64,000 nt of DNA from an uncultured Paracoccaceae bacterium (GTDB lineage: Bacteria > Pseudomonadota > Alphaproteobacteria > Rhodobacterales > Rhodobacteraceae): contig CANLVD010000001.1 in assembly GCA_947494445.1 (NCBI GenBank), forward strand, positions 124,001 through 188,000, written 5' to 3'. Under the pieces are notes generated by a model. It saw only the letters and a list, made by a program, of their open reading frames with translations. It was not told the origin of the DNA and did not search any database. Position numbers and translations under genes: made by a program. This document shows positions 1 to 7,919 of this stretch, piece by piece. Within the stretch, counting starts at the first letter, position 1, and each line of letters starts with the position of its first letter.

Positions 1-1
1 T

Positions 2-715
2 GATACAGGTTTGACACCGGCCTGCCTGAATGCCCGTTTTGAGGGCGCAGAGGCTGAGGATGTCTTGCACACCGCCTTGCGTCTTTATTGCGGAGAGGTG
101 GCCATGGTCTCGTCCTTCGGAGCGGAGGCGGCAGTGCTGTTGCACATGGCCGCACGGATCAATCCGCATGTGCCGGTTCTGCTGGTCGATACACTGATGC
201 TGTTCCCTGAAACCCTGCAATATCAACAGGAGCTGGGGCGCTGGCTGGGGCTGACGGACGTGCGGCGGATCACACCGGATGCGGTCGATCTGCAAGCCGG
301 GGACCGTTATGACGCGTTGCATATGAGCGATGCGGATGCTTGCTGTGCCCTGCGCAAGACCCGCCCGCTGGAGGCTGCATTGCAGTCCTTCGGGGCGACG
401 GTTTCAGGGCGGAAACGGTATCAGTCGAACACGCGGTCAGCACTGGAATTTTTCGAGGTGGACAGGGCCGGGCGGATCAAGGTGAACCCGCTCGCACACT
501 GGGATGCTCAGGCCGTTCAAGCCTACGCCGACACGCACGCGCTGCCGTCCCATCCCCTTGTAAAGCAAGGATTTTCATCGATCGGCTGCGCGCCCTGTAC
601 GCGCGCGATCAGACCCGGAGACGACCCCCGTTCGGGGCGCTGGCCGGGACAGGACAAGACCGAATGCGGCATTCATGGCAAACCGGGCGGAGCGCCCGAA
701 AGGAGAGTGGTATGA
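2..715 (+). CDS. cysH: assimilatory phosphoadenylyl/adenylyl-sulfate reductase, 5' truncated
   Basis: Reduces activated sulfate (APS or PAPS) to sulfite in the cytoplasm. The reading frame is open to the left edge, so the true start lies outside; the TTG at position 11 is not convincing as a start. The paired-cysteine segment DACCALRKT, the later GCAPCTR pair and the C-terminal ECGIH motif with the catalytic cysteine are all visible. The four extra cysteines are those that bind a 4Fe-4S cluster in APS-preferring reductases, so APS is the likelier substrate (inference). The stop overlaps the next gene's ATG by 4 bp, showing translational coupling within a sulfate assimilation operon. Confidence 0.93.
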   Translation, partial: DTGLTPACLNARFEGAEAEDVLHTALRLYCGEVAMVSSFGAEAAVLLHMAARINPHVPVLLVDTLMLFPETLQYQQELGRWLGLTDVRRITPDAVDLQAGDRYDALHMSDADACCALRKTRPLEAALQSFGATVSGRKRYQSNTRSALEFFEVDRAGRIKVNPLAHWDAQAVQAYADTHALPSHPLVKQGFSSIGCAPCTRAIRPGDDPRSGRWPGQDKTECGIHGKPGGAPERRVV

Positions 716-1137
716 CCCAAGTTATTGATCGCTCAGGCTTTGTTCAGGACACATGGAGCGGCACGCTTCTGCCGTTCGAGGCGTTCTGGACCGGGCAGGA
801 CATCCCCGAGACCGGTGTCGGCGTGATCTTCGAGGCCGACAGTGACCCGTTTGACCTGCAACCCTGGTTCGAGCGGCTTGAGATCGTGGTGATCCCCTTC
901 GGCTCTTCCGCCGATGGGCGCGGGTTTTCACTGGCACGCCAGTTGCGGCAGCTTGGATTCACCGGGCGGATCCGGGCGCGTGGCCATTTGCTGGTCGATC
1001 AGTTCCGGGCAGCCCTGCGCGTAGGCATTGATGAGCTGGAAATCTCGGACGAGCATGCCGCGCGAATGACGGAGGACCAGTGGACCTCGGTTCCGCTTCC
1101 GCAAACCTCTTACCAGAAAATGCTGAACGCAGCGTAA
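712..1137 (+). CDS. DUF934 family protein of the sulfate assimilation operon
   Basis: A 141-residue cytoplasmic protein of the DUF934 family, which commonly sits beside sulfite/APS reductase genes in proteobacteria; its biochemical role is not established. The ATG at 712 is chosen because it overlaps the cysH stop (ATGA) and follows an AAAGGAGAG ribosome site. A longer same-frame reading from 340 would run inside cysH and is rejected. The C-terminal half carries the family-like segments RQLRQLGFTG and FRAALRVGIDELE. Position between cysH and a ferredoxin-NADP reductase suggests a part in electron delivery to sulfite reduction (inference). Confidence 0.85.
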   Translation: MTQVIDRSGFVQDTWSGTLLPFEAFWTGQDIPETGVGVIFEADSDPFDLQPWFERLEIVVIPFGSSADGRGFSLARQLRQLGFTGRIRARGHLLVDQFRAALRVGIDELEISDEHAARMTEDQWTSVPLPQTSYQKMLNAA

Positions 1138-1156
1138 ACACTTCAGGAATACTGAC

Positions 1157-1966
1157 ATGAATGTACAAGTTTCGCCCTCTGCGGGGGCCACTCCGGTTTT
1201 GCCTGATGCGCAGGTGGTCACAGAGGTGCGGCACTGGACCGACCGGCTGTTTTCCTTCCGTCTGACCCGGCCCGCGAGCCTGCGGTTCCGCTCGGGCGAG
1301 TTCGTGATGATCGGCCTGCCGGGAGATACGGGCAAGCCGATTTTGCGCGCCTATTCAATCGCTTCGCCCAGCTGGGACGAGACCTTGCAGTTCTATTCGA
1401 TCAAGGTGGCCGATGGGCCGCTGACATCAAGGCTGCAGAAGATCAAAGTCGGTGATCAGGTGATCCTGCGGCCCAAACCGGTGGGCACGCTTGTGGTCGA
1501 TGCGCTGACACCGGGCAAGCGGCTGTATCTGGTGGCAACAGGCACCGGGGTGGCACCTTTTGCTTCGCTGTTGCGGGATCCGGAAGTCTATGAAAAATAT
1601 GAAGAAGTTGTCCTGACCCATACGTGCCGGACCGTGGATGAGCTGGCGTTCGGGCGCGAATTGATCGAGGATCTGCCCAATGATCCGCTGGTGGGCGAGG
1701 AAATCGGCAACCGCGTTCACTACCTGCCAACGACCACGCAGGAAGACAGCGAGCACACCGGGCGGATCACAGGATGGATGGAAAATGGCAAGCTTTCCCA
1801 GACACTTGGCCTGCCGGACCTGAACCCCGAGACAGACCGGGTGATGATCTGTGGATCCATAGGCTTGAACACGGATGTGAAGGCCATTCTGGATGCGAAG
1901 GGCTTTGTCGAAGGCTCGAATTCGCGGCCTGCCGACTATGTTGTCGAAAAGGCATTTGTCGGGTAA
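1157..1966 (+). CDS. fpr: ferredoxin--NADP(+) reductase
   Basis: A 269-residue FAD enzyme moving electrons between NADPH and ferredoxin or flavodoxin. The FAD motif RAYS is at residues 64-67, the NADP-binding GTGVAPF at about 129-135, and a CGS motif near 230, matching bacterial subclass I reductases in length and order. The C-terminus ends in AFVG. It starts 19 bp after the DUF934 gene, so it probably belongs to the same operon and may feed electrons to sulfite reductase; it could equally serve general ferredoxin reduction. The start ATG follows AGGAATACTGAC, a modest ribosome site. Confidence 0.92.
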   Translation: MNVQVSPSAGATPVLPDAQVVTEVRHWTDRLFSFRLTRPASLRFRSGEFVMIGLPGDTGKPILRAYSIASPSWDETLQFYSIKVADGPLTSRLQKIKVGDQVILRPKPVGTLVVDALTPGKRLYLVATGTGVAPFASLLRDPEVYEKYEEVVLTHTCRTVDELAFGRELIEDLPNDPLVGEEIGNRVHYLPTTTQEDSEHTGRITGWMENGKLSQTLGLPDLNPETDRVMICGSIGLNTDVKAILDAKGFVEGSNSRPADYVVEKAFVG

Positions 1967-2000
1967 AATCCGGCCAAATTGCTGTCTTTTCGAAAGAGTT

Positions 2001-2037
2001 CTTCCATAACTCAAACGTAACTCTTTCATAACTCAAA
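2001..2037. repeat. direct repeat pair upstream of the SDR gene
   Basis: Two copies of a CTTYCATAACTCAAA unit, at 2001-2015 and 2023-2037, are offset by 22 bp, about two helical turns. They lie in an AT-rich pocket between fpr and the SDR gene. The spacing is what a regulator binding one face of the helix would need, but no regulator is identified. Confidence 0.35.
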
Positions 2038-2045
2038 ATAAGCGT

Positions 2046-2067
2046 CACACCCTGGCAACAGGGTGTG
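2046..2067 (+). terminator. perfect 9-bp hairpin with GCAA tetraloop after fpr
   Basis: CACACCCTG (2046-2054) and CAGGGTGTG (2059-2067) pair perfectly around a GCAA tetraloop, 80 bp after the fpr stop and 17 bp before the SDR start. Only a weak T-run (TTT) follows. It could be a weak terminator of the cys operon or a leader structure of the SDR mRNA near its ribosome site. Confidence 0.5.
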
Positions 2068-2083
2068 CCTTTAGGGTGACTAT

Positions 2084-2842
2084 ATGACCGATCTGAAATC
2101 CAAACGTGTGATCATCACAGGCGCAAGCCGGGGCATTGGCGAGGCCGCCGCGCGCCATTTTGCGGCGCATGGTGCCAAGGTGATGCTGGCCGCGCGCAAT
2201 GGCGAGGCGGTGCGCAGGATCGCGGACGAGATCGGGGGCGAGGCGCTGGCCTGCGACGTGTCAGATTATGCGCAGGTCAAGGCGGTGGTGGATCATGCGA
2301 CGACTACCTTTGGCGGGGTGGATGTCCTGATCAACAACGCGGGTCTGATTGACCCGATTGCGCGGCTTGACGAGAGTGATCCGGCCGCCTGGGGTCATGT
2401 GGTCGATGTGAACCTCAAAGGTGTCTATTACGGCTATCACGCGGTTCTTCCGGGCATGCTGGCGCAGGGTTCGGGCACGATCATCAACATCAGTTCGGGT
2501 GCGGCCAGCGGCGCGCTGGAGGGATGGAGCCACTATTGCGCGACCAAGGCCGCGGTGCTGGCGCTGACCAGATGCGGGCACAAGGAATATGGCGATCTCG
2601 GCATCCGGGTGATGGGGCTGAGCCCCGGCACGGTGGCGACCGACATGCAGCGCGACATCAAGGCATCGGGCATCAACCCGGTGGCGCAGCTCGACTGGGA
2701 GCGGCACATCCCGCCCGAATGGGTGGCGCGTGCGTTGGCGGTGTTGATGGGCCCGGACGGTGATGCCTATCTGGGCACGGACATGTCCCTGCGCACCGAT
2801 GAGGCGCGCAGGCTGGTGGGGCTGCCGCCGGACGGGGCCTAA
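2084..2842 (+). CDS. SDR family NAD(P)-dependent oxidoreductase
   Basis: A classical short-chain dehydrogenase of 252 residues with a single Rossmann domain. Seen motifs: cofactor loop TGASRGIG at 12-19, NNAG at 84-87, catalytic Ser near 138, and Tyr151 and Lys155 of the YxxxK pair. The Arg after TGAS resembles NADP-preferring members (inference). The substrate cannot be named. Its 3' end overlaps the convergent DUF1304 gene by 4 bp, so the two transcripts must overlap. Confidence 0.9.
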   Translation: MTDLKSKRVIITGASRGIGEAAARHFAAHGAKVMLAARNGEAVRRIADEIGGEALACDVSDYAQVKAVVDHATTTFGGVDVLINNAGLIDPIARLDESDPAAWGHVVDVNLKGVYYGYHAVLPGMLAQGSGTIINISSGAASGALEGWSHYCATKAAVLALTRCGHKEYGDLGIRVMGLSPGTVATDMQRDIKASGINPVAQLDWERHIPPEWVARALAVLMGPDGDAYLGTDMSLRTDEARRLVGLPPDGA

Positions 2843-3198
2843 AGGTAGAGCGCGATCAGGGCGAGCGCCGCCGGGACGGTCTGGACAAAGAAGATGCGGC
2901 GCGATGCGGTGAGCGCGCCGACGATGCCTGCAACCAGCACGAAGAGCAGGAAACAGGTCGCGACATTGACCTTCCAGAGCGGATCACCAATCACCAGTGA
3001 CCACAACAATCCTGCGGCGAGGAACCCGTTGTAGAGGCCCTGGTTGGCAGCCATGGCCTTGGTCGGCTCGAACAGATCCTTGGGGAAGGACTTGAAGACC
3101 TTCGGGCCTTTGGTGGTCCAGGCGAACGCCTCGAACCACGCGATATAGGCGTGCAGGACGGCAATCAGCAGGATCAGGATGAAGGCAATGATCGACAT
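2839..3198 (-). CDS. DUF1304 family four-helix membrane protein
   Basis: A 119-residue protein with four hydrophobic helices and the family-like central segment with ANQGLYNGFLA. DUF1304 proteins are small inner-membrane proteins of unknown function. It has an ATG start with AAAGGCC upstream on the minus strand and is convergent with the SDR gene. Confidence 0.82.
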   Translation of the reverse strand: MSIIAFILILLIAVLHAYIAWFEAFAWTTKGPKVFKSFPKDLFEPTKAMAANQGLYNGFLAAGLLWSLVIGDPLWKVNVATCFLLFVLVAGIVGALTASRRIFFVQTVPAALALIALYL

Positions 3199-3370
3199 TC
3201 GTGGCCTTTCGGTTGGGAAGTGTTCAACTTAATTTCTAACGCAGCGACGCGTGCGGGGCCAGTGGGTGCACGTTGAAACACGACAATGACACCAGCGGGG
3301 CGCTTGCTGCTGGCAAGCGGACAGATCGCCGGGGCTGTGCTAGACTGGGCTGGCAAATGGGGAGGTGGGA

Positions 3371-4147
3371 ATGCTCAAGTTCGATGCAAGGACAGCACGT
3401 CTTTTGGATATTGCCTATCAGGGTGCCGACGTCACGCGGCGGCGGCAGGCGTCTTTTGATGCTTTGAAACCGGGACCGGGCGAGACGGTGCTGGATCTTG
3501 GCTGCGGCAACGGGCTGTTGACCGCGGAACTGGCGCGGGCTGTTGGTCCGACCGGACGGGTGATTGGTGTTGATCCCAGCGCGGACATGCGACGTTCGGC
3601 GTCAGAGCGCTGCAAGGAATTTGACTGGGTCGAGATTGTCGAAGGCGCGGACAGCCATTTGCCGGTGGAAGACGGGAGCATCGACAAGGTGGTCTCGGTT
3701 CAGGTGTTTGAGTATCTGGACGACATTCCGGGGGCGGTGGCGCAGGTGCACAAAGCGCTTGGCCCGCGCGGGCGGCTGGTCATTGGCGACATACATTTCG
3801 ACAGTCTGATCTGGTACAGCGAGGACCCGGATCGCATGGCAGGCATGGTTGCGGCATGGGATCACCATCTGGTGGAACGGACGGTGCCCGCGCTCTTGCC
3901 CCCGATCCTGAGAGACGCCGGGTTTGATCTGGATGCCATCGATCCCCTCGTGATCTGCGACCATCAGCTCAAGCCCGACGGGCTGGCCAGCATGATGATG
4001 GTGCTGATGGAAAGCTATGCGGTGTCAAACGGCCATCTGAGCCAGACCGAAGCGCGGGACTGGGCCGATGAGCAACGCGCGCTGGCGGCAGCGGGCCGGT
4101 TCTTTTTCGCGATCACCCATTTCGTGGTCAGCGCCACGAAGCGCTGA
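3371..4147 (+). CDS. class I SAM-dependent methyltransferase
   Basis: A 258-residue cytoplasmic methyltransferase with the SAM-binding motif DLGCGNG at about 42-48, then GVDPS (motif II) and the post-II region VVSVQVFEYLDD. The ATG at 3371 is preferred to the GTG two codons upstream, because GGAGG at 3361-3365 gives a 5-nt spacer. The C-terminal part resembles UbiE/COQ5-like or arsenite-type methyltransferases only loosely, and the substrate is unknown. It is a single gene on the plus strand, convergent with a second, unrelated methyltransferase. Confidence 0.88.
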   Translation: MLKFDARTARLLDIAYQGADVTRRRQASFDALKPGPGETVLDLGCGNGLLTAELARAVGPTGRVIGVDPSADMRRSASERCKEFDWVEIVEGADSHLPVEDGSIDKVVSVQVFEYLDDIPGAVAQVHKALGPRGRLVIGDIHFDSLIWYSEDPDRMAGMVAAWDHHLVERTVPALLPPILRDAGFDLDAIDPLVICDHQLKPDGLASMMMVLMESYAVSNGHLSQTEARDWADEQRALAAAGRFFFAITHFVVSATKR

Positions 4148-4181
4148 GGCCGCGGGACGGATTGCTGATCGTGGGAACGGC

Positions 4182-4799
4182 TCAGGTTGGAACGTGGCCC
4201 AACACCAGCCAGGTCCAGGTCACGCCGCTGTTGCGGTTCCTGGGCTGAATGGATGGTGCGGGGGTCTGGGCCAGTACGGCAAGGCCCAGCGCTTCGGCCC
4301 GGTTGATCAAGTCGGGGATGTTTGCGGGGTAGGTGCGGCGCGCAGGCGCACCTGCGCCATGTCTGATCGAGATGATGATTTTTCCGCGCTCAGCCAGCAA
4401 ACCGCGGAGCGCTGGAAGGGCTGTCTGACGCTCGGCCTCTGTCAGGTGCTGCCAGACCGCGCTCAGCAGGATGACATCGAAGCTTTGCCCGGTGGCAGTG
4501 ACCCGGCAAAGATGGGGGAGCGTGTCGGAGAGCCATGTGATTTTGGGAGATGTGTGACGCGTGCTGCCTGCCGTTCGCAGGGCATCGACGGGTTCAACAG
4601 CCGTAATCTGGTGGCCATGGCCAGCCAGCCATGCCGCATCCCTCCCGGTGCCCGCGCCGATGTCCAGAATGCGGCTGCGGTCTTGTGGAAAATGCACGCT
4701 CATAGGGGCCAGCAAGGTGGCCGAGGAAATGGCCTCAAGCCGGTCGATGAAGGCCGCATCAGCGGCAGCGGCATAGCCTTTCAGGATGTCGTTTGGCAT
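4182..4799 (-). CDS. class I SAM-dependent methyltransferase
   Basis: A 205-residue methyltransferase with motif I ILDIGAGTGRD starting near residue 44, motif II TAVEPVD and a post-motif segment DVILLSAVWQHLT. Substrate unknown. It is convergent with the neighbouring methyltransferase (34-bp gap) and divergent from the CoA-transferase gene. The two methyltransferases share little outside the fold, so they are not a recent duplication. Confidence 0.86.
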   Translation of the reverse strand: MPNDILKGYAAAADAAFIDRLEAISSATLLAPMSVHFPQDRSRILDIGAGTGRDAAWLAGHGHQITAVEPVDALRTAGSTRHTSPKITWLSDTLPHLCRVTATGQSFDVILLSAVWQHLTEAERQTALPALRGLLAERGKIIISIRHGAGAPARRTYPANIPDLINRAEALGLAVLAQTPAPSIQPRNRNSGVTWTWLVLGHVPT

Positions 4800-4975
4800 G
4801 GGGCGCCCCTTGCGCAGTTGTCCCAGCCACCCTAGTCGATCCCCGGCGTCGCGTCAGTCTGATGTGTCAATCCGACCGTTGTGCGGAACGAATTCTACAG
4901 CGCCCTCACGACAGCTTGACTTCCCTCAGGCGATTTGACCGCATAGACGCGTTCGGACGGATAATGGACTGCAAA

Positions 4976-6217
4976 ATGACGGAAGCTGCGAAACCACCCC
5001 TGACCGGCCTGCGGGTTCTGGATCTGAGCCGAATTCTGGCCGGACCGACCGCGACCCAGCTGATGAGCGATCTGGGGGCCGAAGTCATCAAGATCGAGCG
5101 GCCAGGAAAGGGTGACGACACGCGGGCCTGGGGCCCGCCGTTTCTGAAGGACGCGGACGGGAATGATACGGCGGAAAGCGCTTATTACCTGTGTGCAAAC
5201 CGGGGCAAGAAATCGCTCGCCCTGAACATCGCCAGCGCCGAGGGCCAGCAGATCATCCGCGAATTGGCGGCCGTGAGCGACATTCTGGTGGAGAATTTCA
5301 AGGCAGGCGATCTGGCGCGCTATGGGCTGGATTACGAAAGCCTGCGGGACGTCAATCCGCGGCTGATCTACTGCTCGATCACCGGGTTTGGCCAGACCGG
5401 GCCTTACGCCAGTCGCGCGGGCTATGATTTCCTGATCCAGGGCATGGGCGGGATCATGTCGCTGACCGGTGAGGTCGACGGCCCGCCGACCAAGGTGGGT
5501 GTGGGCATCGCGGATGTCATGTGCGGGATGTATGCGACCACGGCGATCCTGTCGGCGGTGCATGCGCGTGCTGCGTCAGGCGAGGGGCAGCACATCGACG
5601 TGAGCCTGTTTGACAGTCAGATCAGTTGGCTGATCAATCAGGGCACGGCGTTTCTGACAGATGGCAAGCCGCCGCCCAGACGCGGCAATGAGCATCCGAC
5701 CATCGTGCCCTATTCGACCTTTCCCGCAACCGATGGCGATGTGATCCTTGCGATTGGCAATGACGGACAGTTCCGGCGGTTCTGTGAGGTTGCCGGGCAT
5801 GGCATGCTTGCCGATGATCCGCGCTTTGCGACCAATGTGGCCCGCGTTGAAAACCGGGCCGTGCTGGTGCCGCTGCTGGGCGAGATCACAAGAACGCGGT
5901 CGGTTGACGATTGGGTCAGCGCGCTGGAGGACAAGGCCGTGCCTTGCGGCCCGGTGCAGGATCTTGAGGCTGTGTTCAGCCATCCGGTCACGCAGGCCCG
6001 CGAGATGAAGATCACCCTGCCCCATCCGGTGGCCGGATCGGTCGATCTGATCGGCAATCCGCTGAAGATGAGCGGCACGCCGGTCGCCTATCAGGGAGCG
6101 CCGCCGACGCTGGGCCAGCACAGTCAGGCGGTGCTGGCAGAGGTGCTGGGCAAAAGTCAGGCCGAGATTGACCGTCTGGCGCAGGACGACATCATTGAGA
6201 AGGACAGAACCCCATGA
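4976..6217 (+). CDS. CaiB/BaiF family (class III) CoA-transferase
   Basis: A 413-residue enzyme that moves CoA between acyl groups. The N-terminal GLRVLDLSRILAGP is typical of the family, and the expected catalytic Asp is present in AGYDFLIQGM (Asp151). The start at 4976 is chosen on family length; an ATG at 4964 is equally possible, and the open frame back to 4793 has no ribosome site. It overlaps the following thiamine-diphosphate enzyme by 4 bp, so the pair is translationally coupled. The context recalls formyl-CoA transferase/oxalyl-CoA decarboxylase pairs, but the partner is not a clear oxalyl-CoA decarboxylase. Confidence 0.9.
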   Translation: MTEAAKPPLTGLRVLDLSRILAGPTATQLMSDLGAEVIKIERPGKGDDTRAWGPPFLKDADGNDTAESAYYLCANRGKKSLALNIASAEGQQIIRELAAVSDILVENFKAGDLARYGLDYESLRDVNPRLIYCSITGFGQTGPYASRAGYDFLIQGMGGIMSLTGEVDGPPTKVGVGIADVMCGMYATTAILSAVHARAASGEGQHIDVSLFDSQISWLINQGTAFLTDGKPPPRRGNEHPTIVPYSTFPATDGDVILAIGNDGQFRRFCEVAGHGMLADDPRFATNVARVENRAVLVPLLGEITRTRSVDDWVSALEDKAVPCGPVQDLEAVFSHPVTQAREMKITLPHPVAGSVDLIGNPLKMSGTPVAYQGAPPTLGQHSQAVLAEVLGKSQAEIDRLAQDDIIEKDRTP

Positions 6218-7818
6218 CCCGAGGTGCGGACATCATTGGCAAGGCGCTGGCAGAGGCGGGGTGCACGCATGCTTTCGGCATTCCCGGCGGCGAGGTTCTG
6301 GCGCTGATGGAGGGGCTGGACAAGGCTGGCATCCGGTTTCTCACGACAAAACATGAAAATGCCGCTGGCTTTATGGCCGAGGGGCTGTGGCATGCAACAG
6401 GCGCGCCCGGTGTGCTGGTGGCGACCCTCGGACCGGGCGTGGCCAATGCGATCAACACGGTCGCCAACGCGCATCAGGACCGGGTGCCGCTTCTGTTTCT
6501 GACGGGCTGTGTAAGCCGCGCTGATGCCGAGACCTACACGCATCAGATCTTCGATCATCAGGCGATGCTGCGGCCTGTCGTGAAGGCAAGTTTCCGGGCC
6601 GAGACCGGCGCGCTGGGGCCGATGCTGGCCAAGGCGCTGGCGATTGCGACCGAGGGCCAGCCGGGACCGGTGCACATCGATGTGCCCATTGGCGTGGCCG
6701 AGGGCGAGACCGGTGAGGATGGTGCGGTTCTGTTCCCGCGTGTGGGACAGTGCATGCCGGACCCCGATGCGCTGGCACTGGCGCGTCACGCGCTGGTCAA
6801 CGCCGAGCGACCCCTGGCAATCGCCGGGCTGGACGCAGTGAACGAAGGCGCGTCTGAGGCGATCCGGCAGTTCTGCGAGACCCATCAGGTGCCGCTGATC
6901 ACCACCTACAAGGGAAAGGGGCTGATGGATGAGGATCATCCGCTCTGTCTGGGGGGCGCAGGCCTGTCGCCAAAGGCCGACAGGCATCTGATGCCGCTGA
7001 TCGGGCACAGCGATTGCATCCTGCTGCTGGGCTATGACCCGATCGAGATGCGCACCGGTTGGCGCAACCCATGGCATGACGATCAGGTGGTCATCGAAGT
7101 GACCCATGAGATGCGCACCCATGGCATGCACCGGGTGAACCAGACATTGCACGGGCAGGTGGCACCGGTGCTGGAGGCGCTCGGCAAGGGACTGGTGCCG
7201 CGCAAGAGCTGGCGTCTTGAGGCTGCGCGCGCGGCGCGTGATGCCCTGACGGACACCTTTGCCGCACCGGCGGACTGGGGACCGGGACAGGTGTTTGACA
7301 CATTGCGCGATGTGATGCCGCCAGAGACGGTGATCACTGCAGACAGCGGGGCGCACCGGATCCTGCTCAGCCAGATGTGGCGCTGCCCCGGCCCGCGCCA
7401 GTTTCTGCAATCGACTGCGCTTTGCACCATGGCCTGCTCGGTACCGATTGCCATGGGCTACAAGCTGGGCAAACCGCAGACGCCTGTGTTGGCCTTTGTC
7501 GGTGATGGCGGGCTCGAGATGGGTCTGGGGGAACTTGCGACCTTGCGCGATCTGGGCCTGCCGGTGGTGATCTGCGTGCTGGTCGATGAAAGCTACGCGC
7601 TGATCGAATTGAAACAGCGCGGCACCCAACGGGCCAATCTGGGCGTGGATTTCGGCGGCTCGGACTTTCCTGCCGTGGCCAGGGCCATGGGAGGTCACGG
7701 GGTCTGGATCGATGACCCGGAAACCTTGCGGCATGAGGCAAAAGCCGCCCTGTCACGTGATGGCTTCACGCTGCTGGCCTGCCGGATTGGCCGCCATGCC
7801 TATGACGGCAGCTTCTGA
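6214..7818 (+). CDS. thiamine-diphosphate-dependent enzyme, acetolactate synthase-like
   Basis: A 534-residue three-domain ThDP enzyme of the acetolactate synthase/decarboxylase superfamily. The N-terminal catalytic Glu is in KHENAAGFMAEG (Glu48), and the GDG diphosphate/Mg motif is at 430-432. The residue expected to be the second Asn of the NN pair is Asp458 (VLVDESYALIE), a conservative change of a metal ligand. The FAD-binding middle domain looks intact enough for an ALS-type fold, but no regulatory subunit follows, so branched-chain synthesis is unlikely. It is coupled to the CoA-transferase upstream; the acid or acyl-CoA substrate is unknown. Confidence 0.87.
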   Translation: MTRGADIIGKALAEAGCTHAFGIPGGEVLALMEGLDKAGIRFLTTKHENAAGFMAEGLWHATGAPGVLVATLGPGVANAINTVANAHQDRVPLLFLTGCVSRADAETYTHQIFDHQAMLRPVVKASFRAETGALGPMLAKALAIATEGQPGPVHIDVPIGVAEGETGEDGAVLFPRVGQCMPDPDALALARHALVNAERPLAIAGLDAVNEGASEAIRQFCETHQVPLITTYKGKGLMDEDHPLCLGGAGLSPKADRHLMPLIGHSDCILLLGYDPIEMRTGWRNPWHDDQVVIEVTHEMRTHGMHRVNQTLHGQVAPVLEALGKGLVPRKSWRLEAARAARDALTDTFAAPADWGPGQVFDTLRDVMPPETVITADSGAHRILLSQMWRCPGPRQFLQSTALCTMACSVPIAMGYKLGKPQTPVLAFVGDGGLEMGLGELATLRDLGLPVVICVLVDESYALIELKQRGTQRANLGVDFGGSDFPAVARAMGGHGVWIDDPETLRHEAKAALSRDGFTLLACRIGRHAYDGSF

Positions 7819-7820
7819 GG

Positions 7821-7917
7821 CCTATCTGCGCCTCCGGCGGGAGTATTTGTAGGAAAATCGAAGCCAGATTGATACTTCTTGGCGAAAATATCCCGGGGTC
7901 CGGGGCAGCGCCCCGGG
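7821..7917. repeat. roseobacter-type intergenic block with GC hairpin
   Basis: The segment contains GCGCCTCCGGCGGGAGTATTTG followed by GGCGAAAATATCCCGGGG and a hairpin CCCGGGG (7892-7898)/CCCCGGG (7911-7917). From memory, closely similar blocks recur between genes in Rhodobacterales genomes; only one copy is seen here. It separates two converging genes and could act as a bidirectional terminator. Confidence 0.5.
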
Positions 7918-7919
7918 TC

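Noticed and set aside
340-711. N-terminal extension of the DUF934 frame through cysH
   Set aside because: It would overlap cysH almost entirely; the ATG at 712 has a good ribosome site and coupling.
4917-4963. TTGACT/TTGACC elements as a -35 promoter for the CoA-transferase gene
   Set aside because: No -10 element at a proper spacing could be found.
6157-7734. 525-codon open frame on the minus strand
   Set aside because: Antisense to the ThDP enzyme, with His/Arg/Gln-rich composition and no motifs; a frame shadow of a GC-rich gene.
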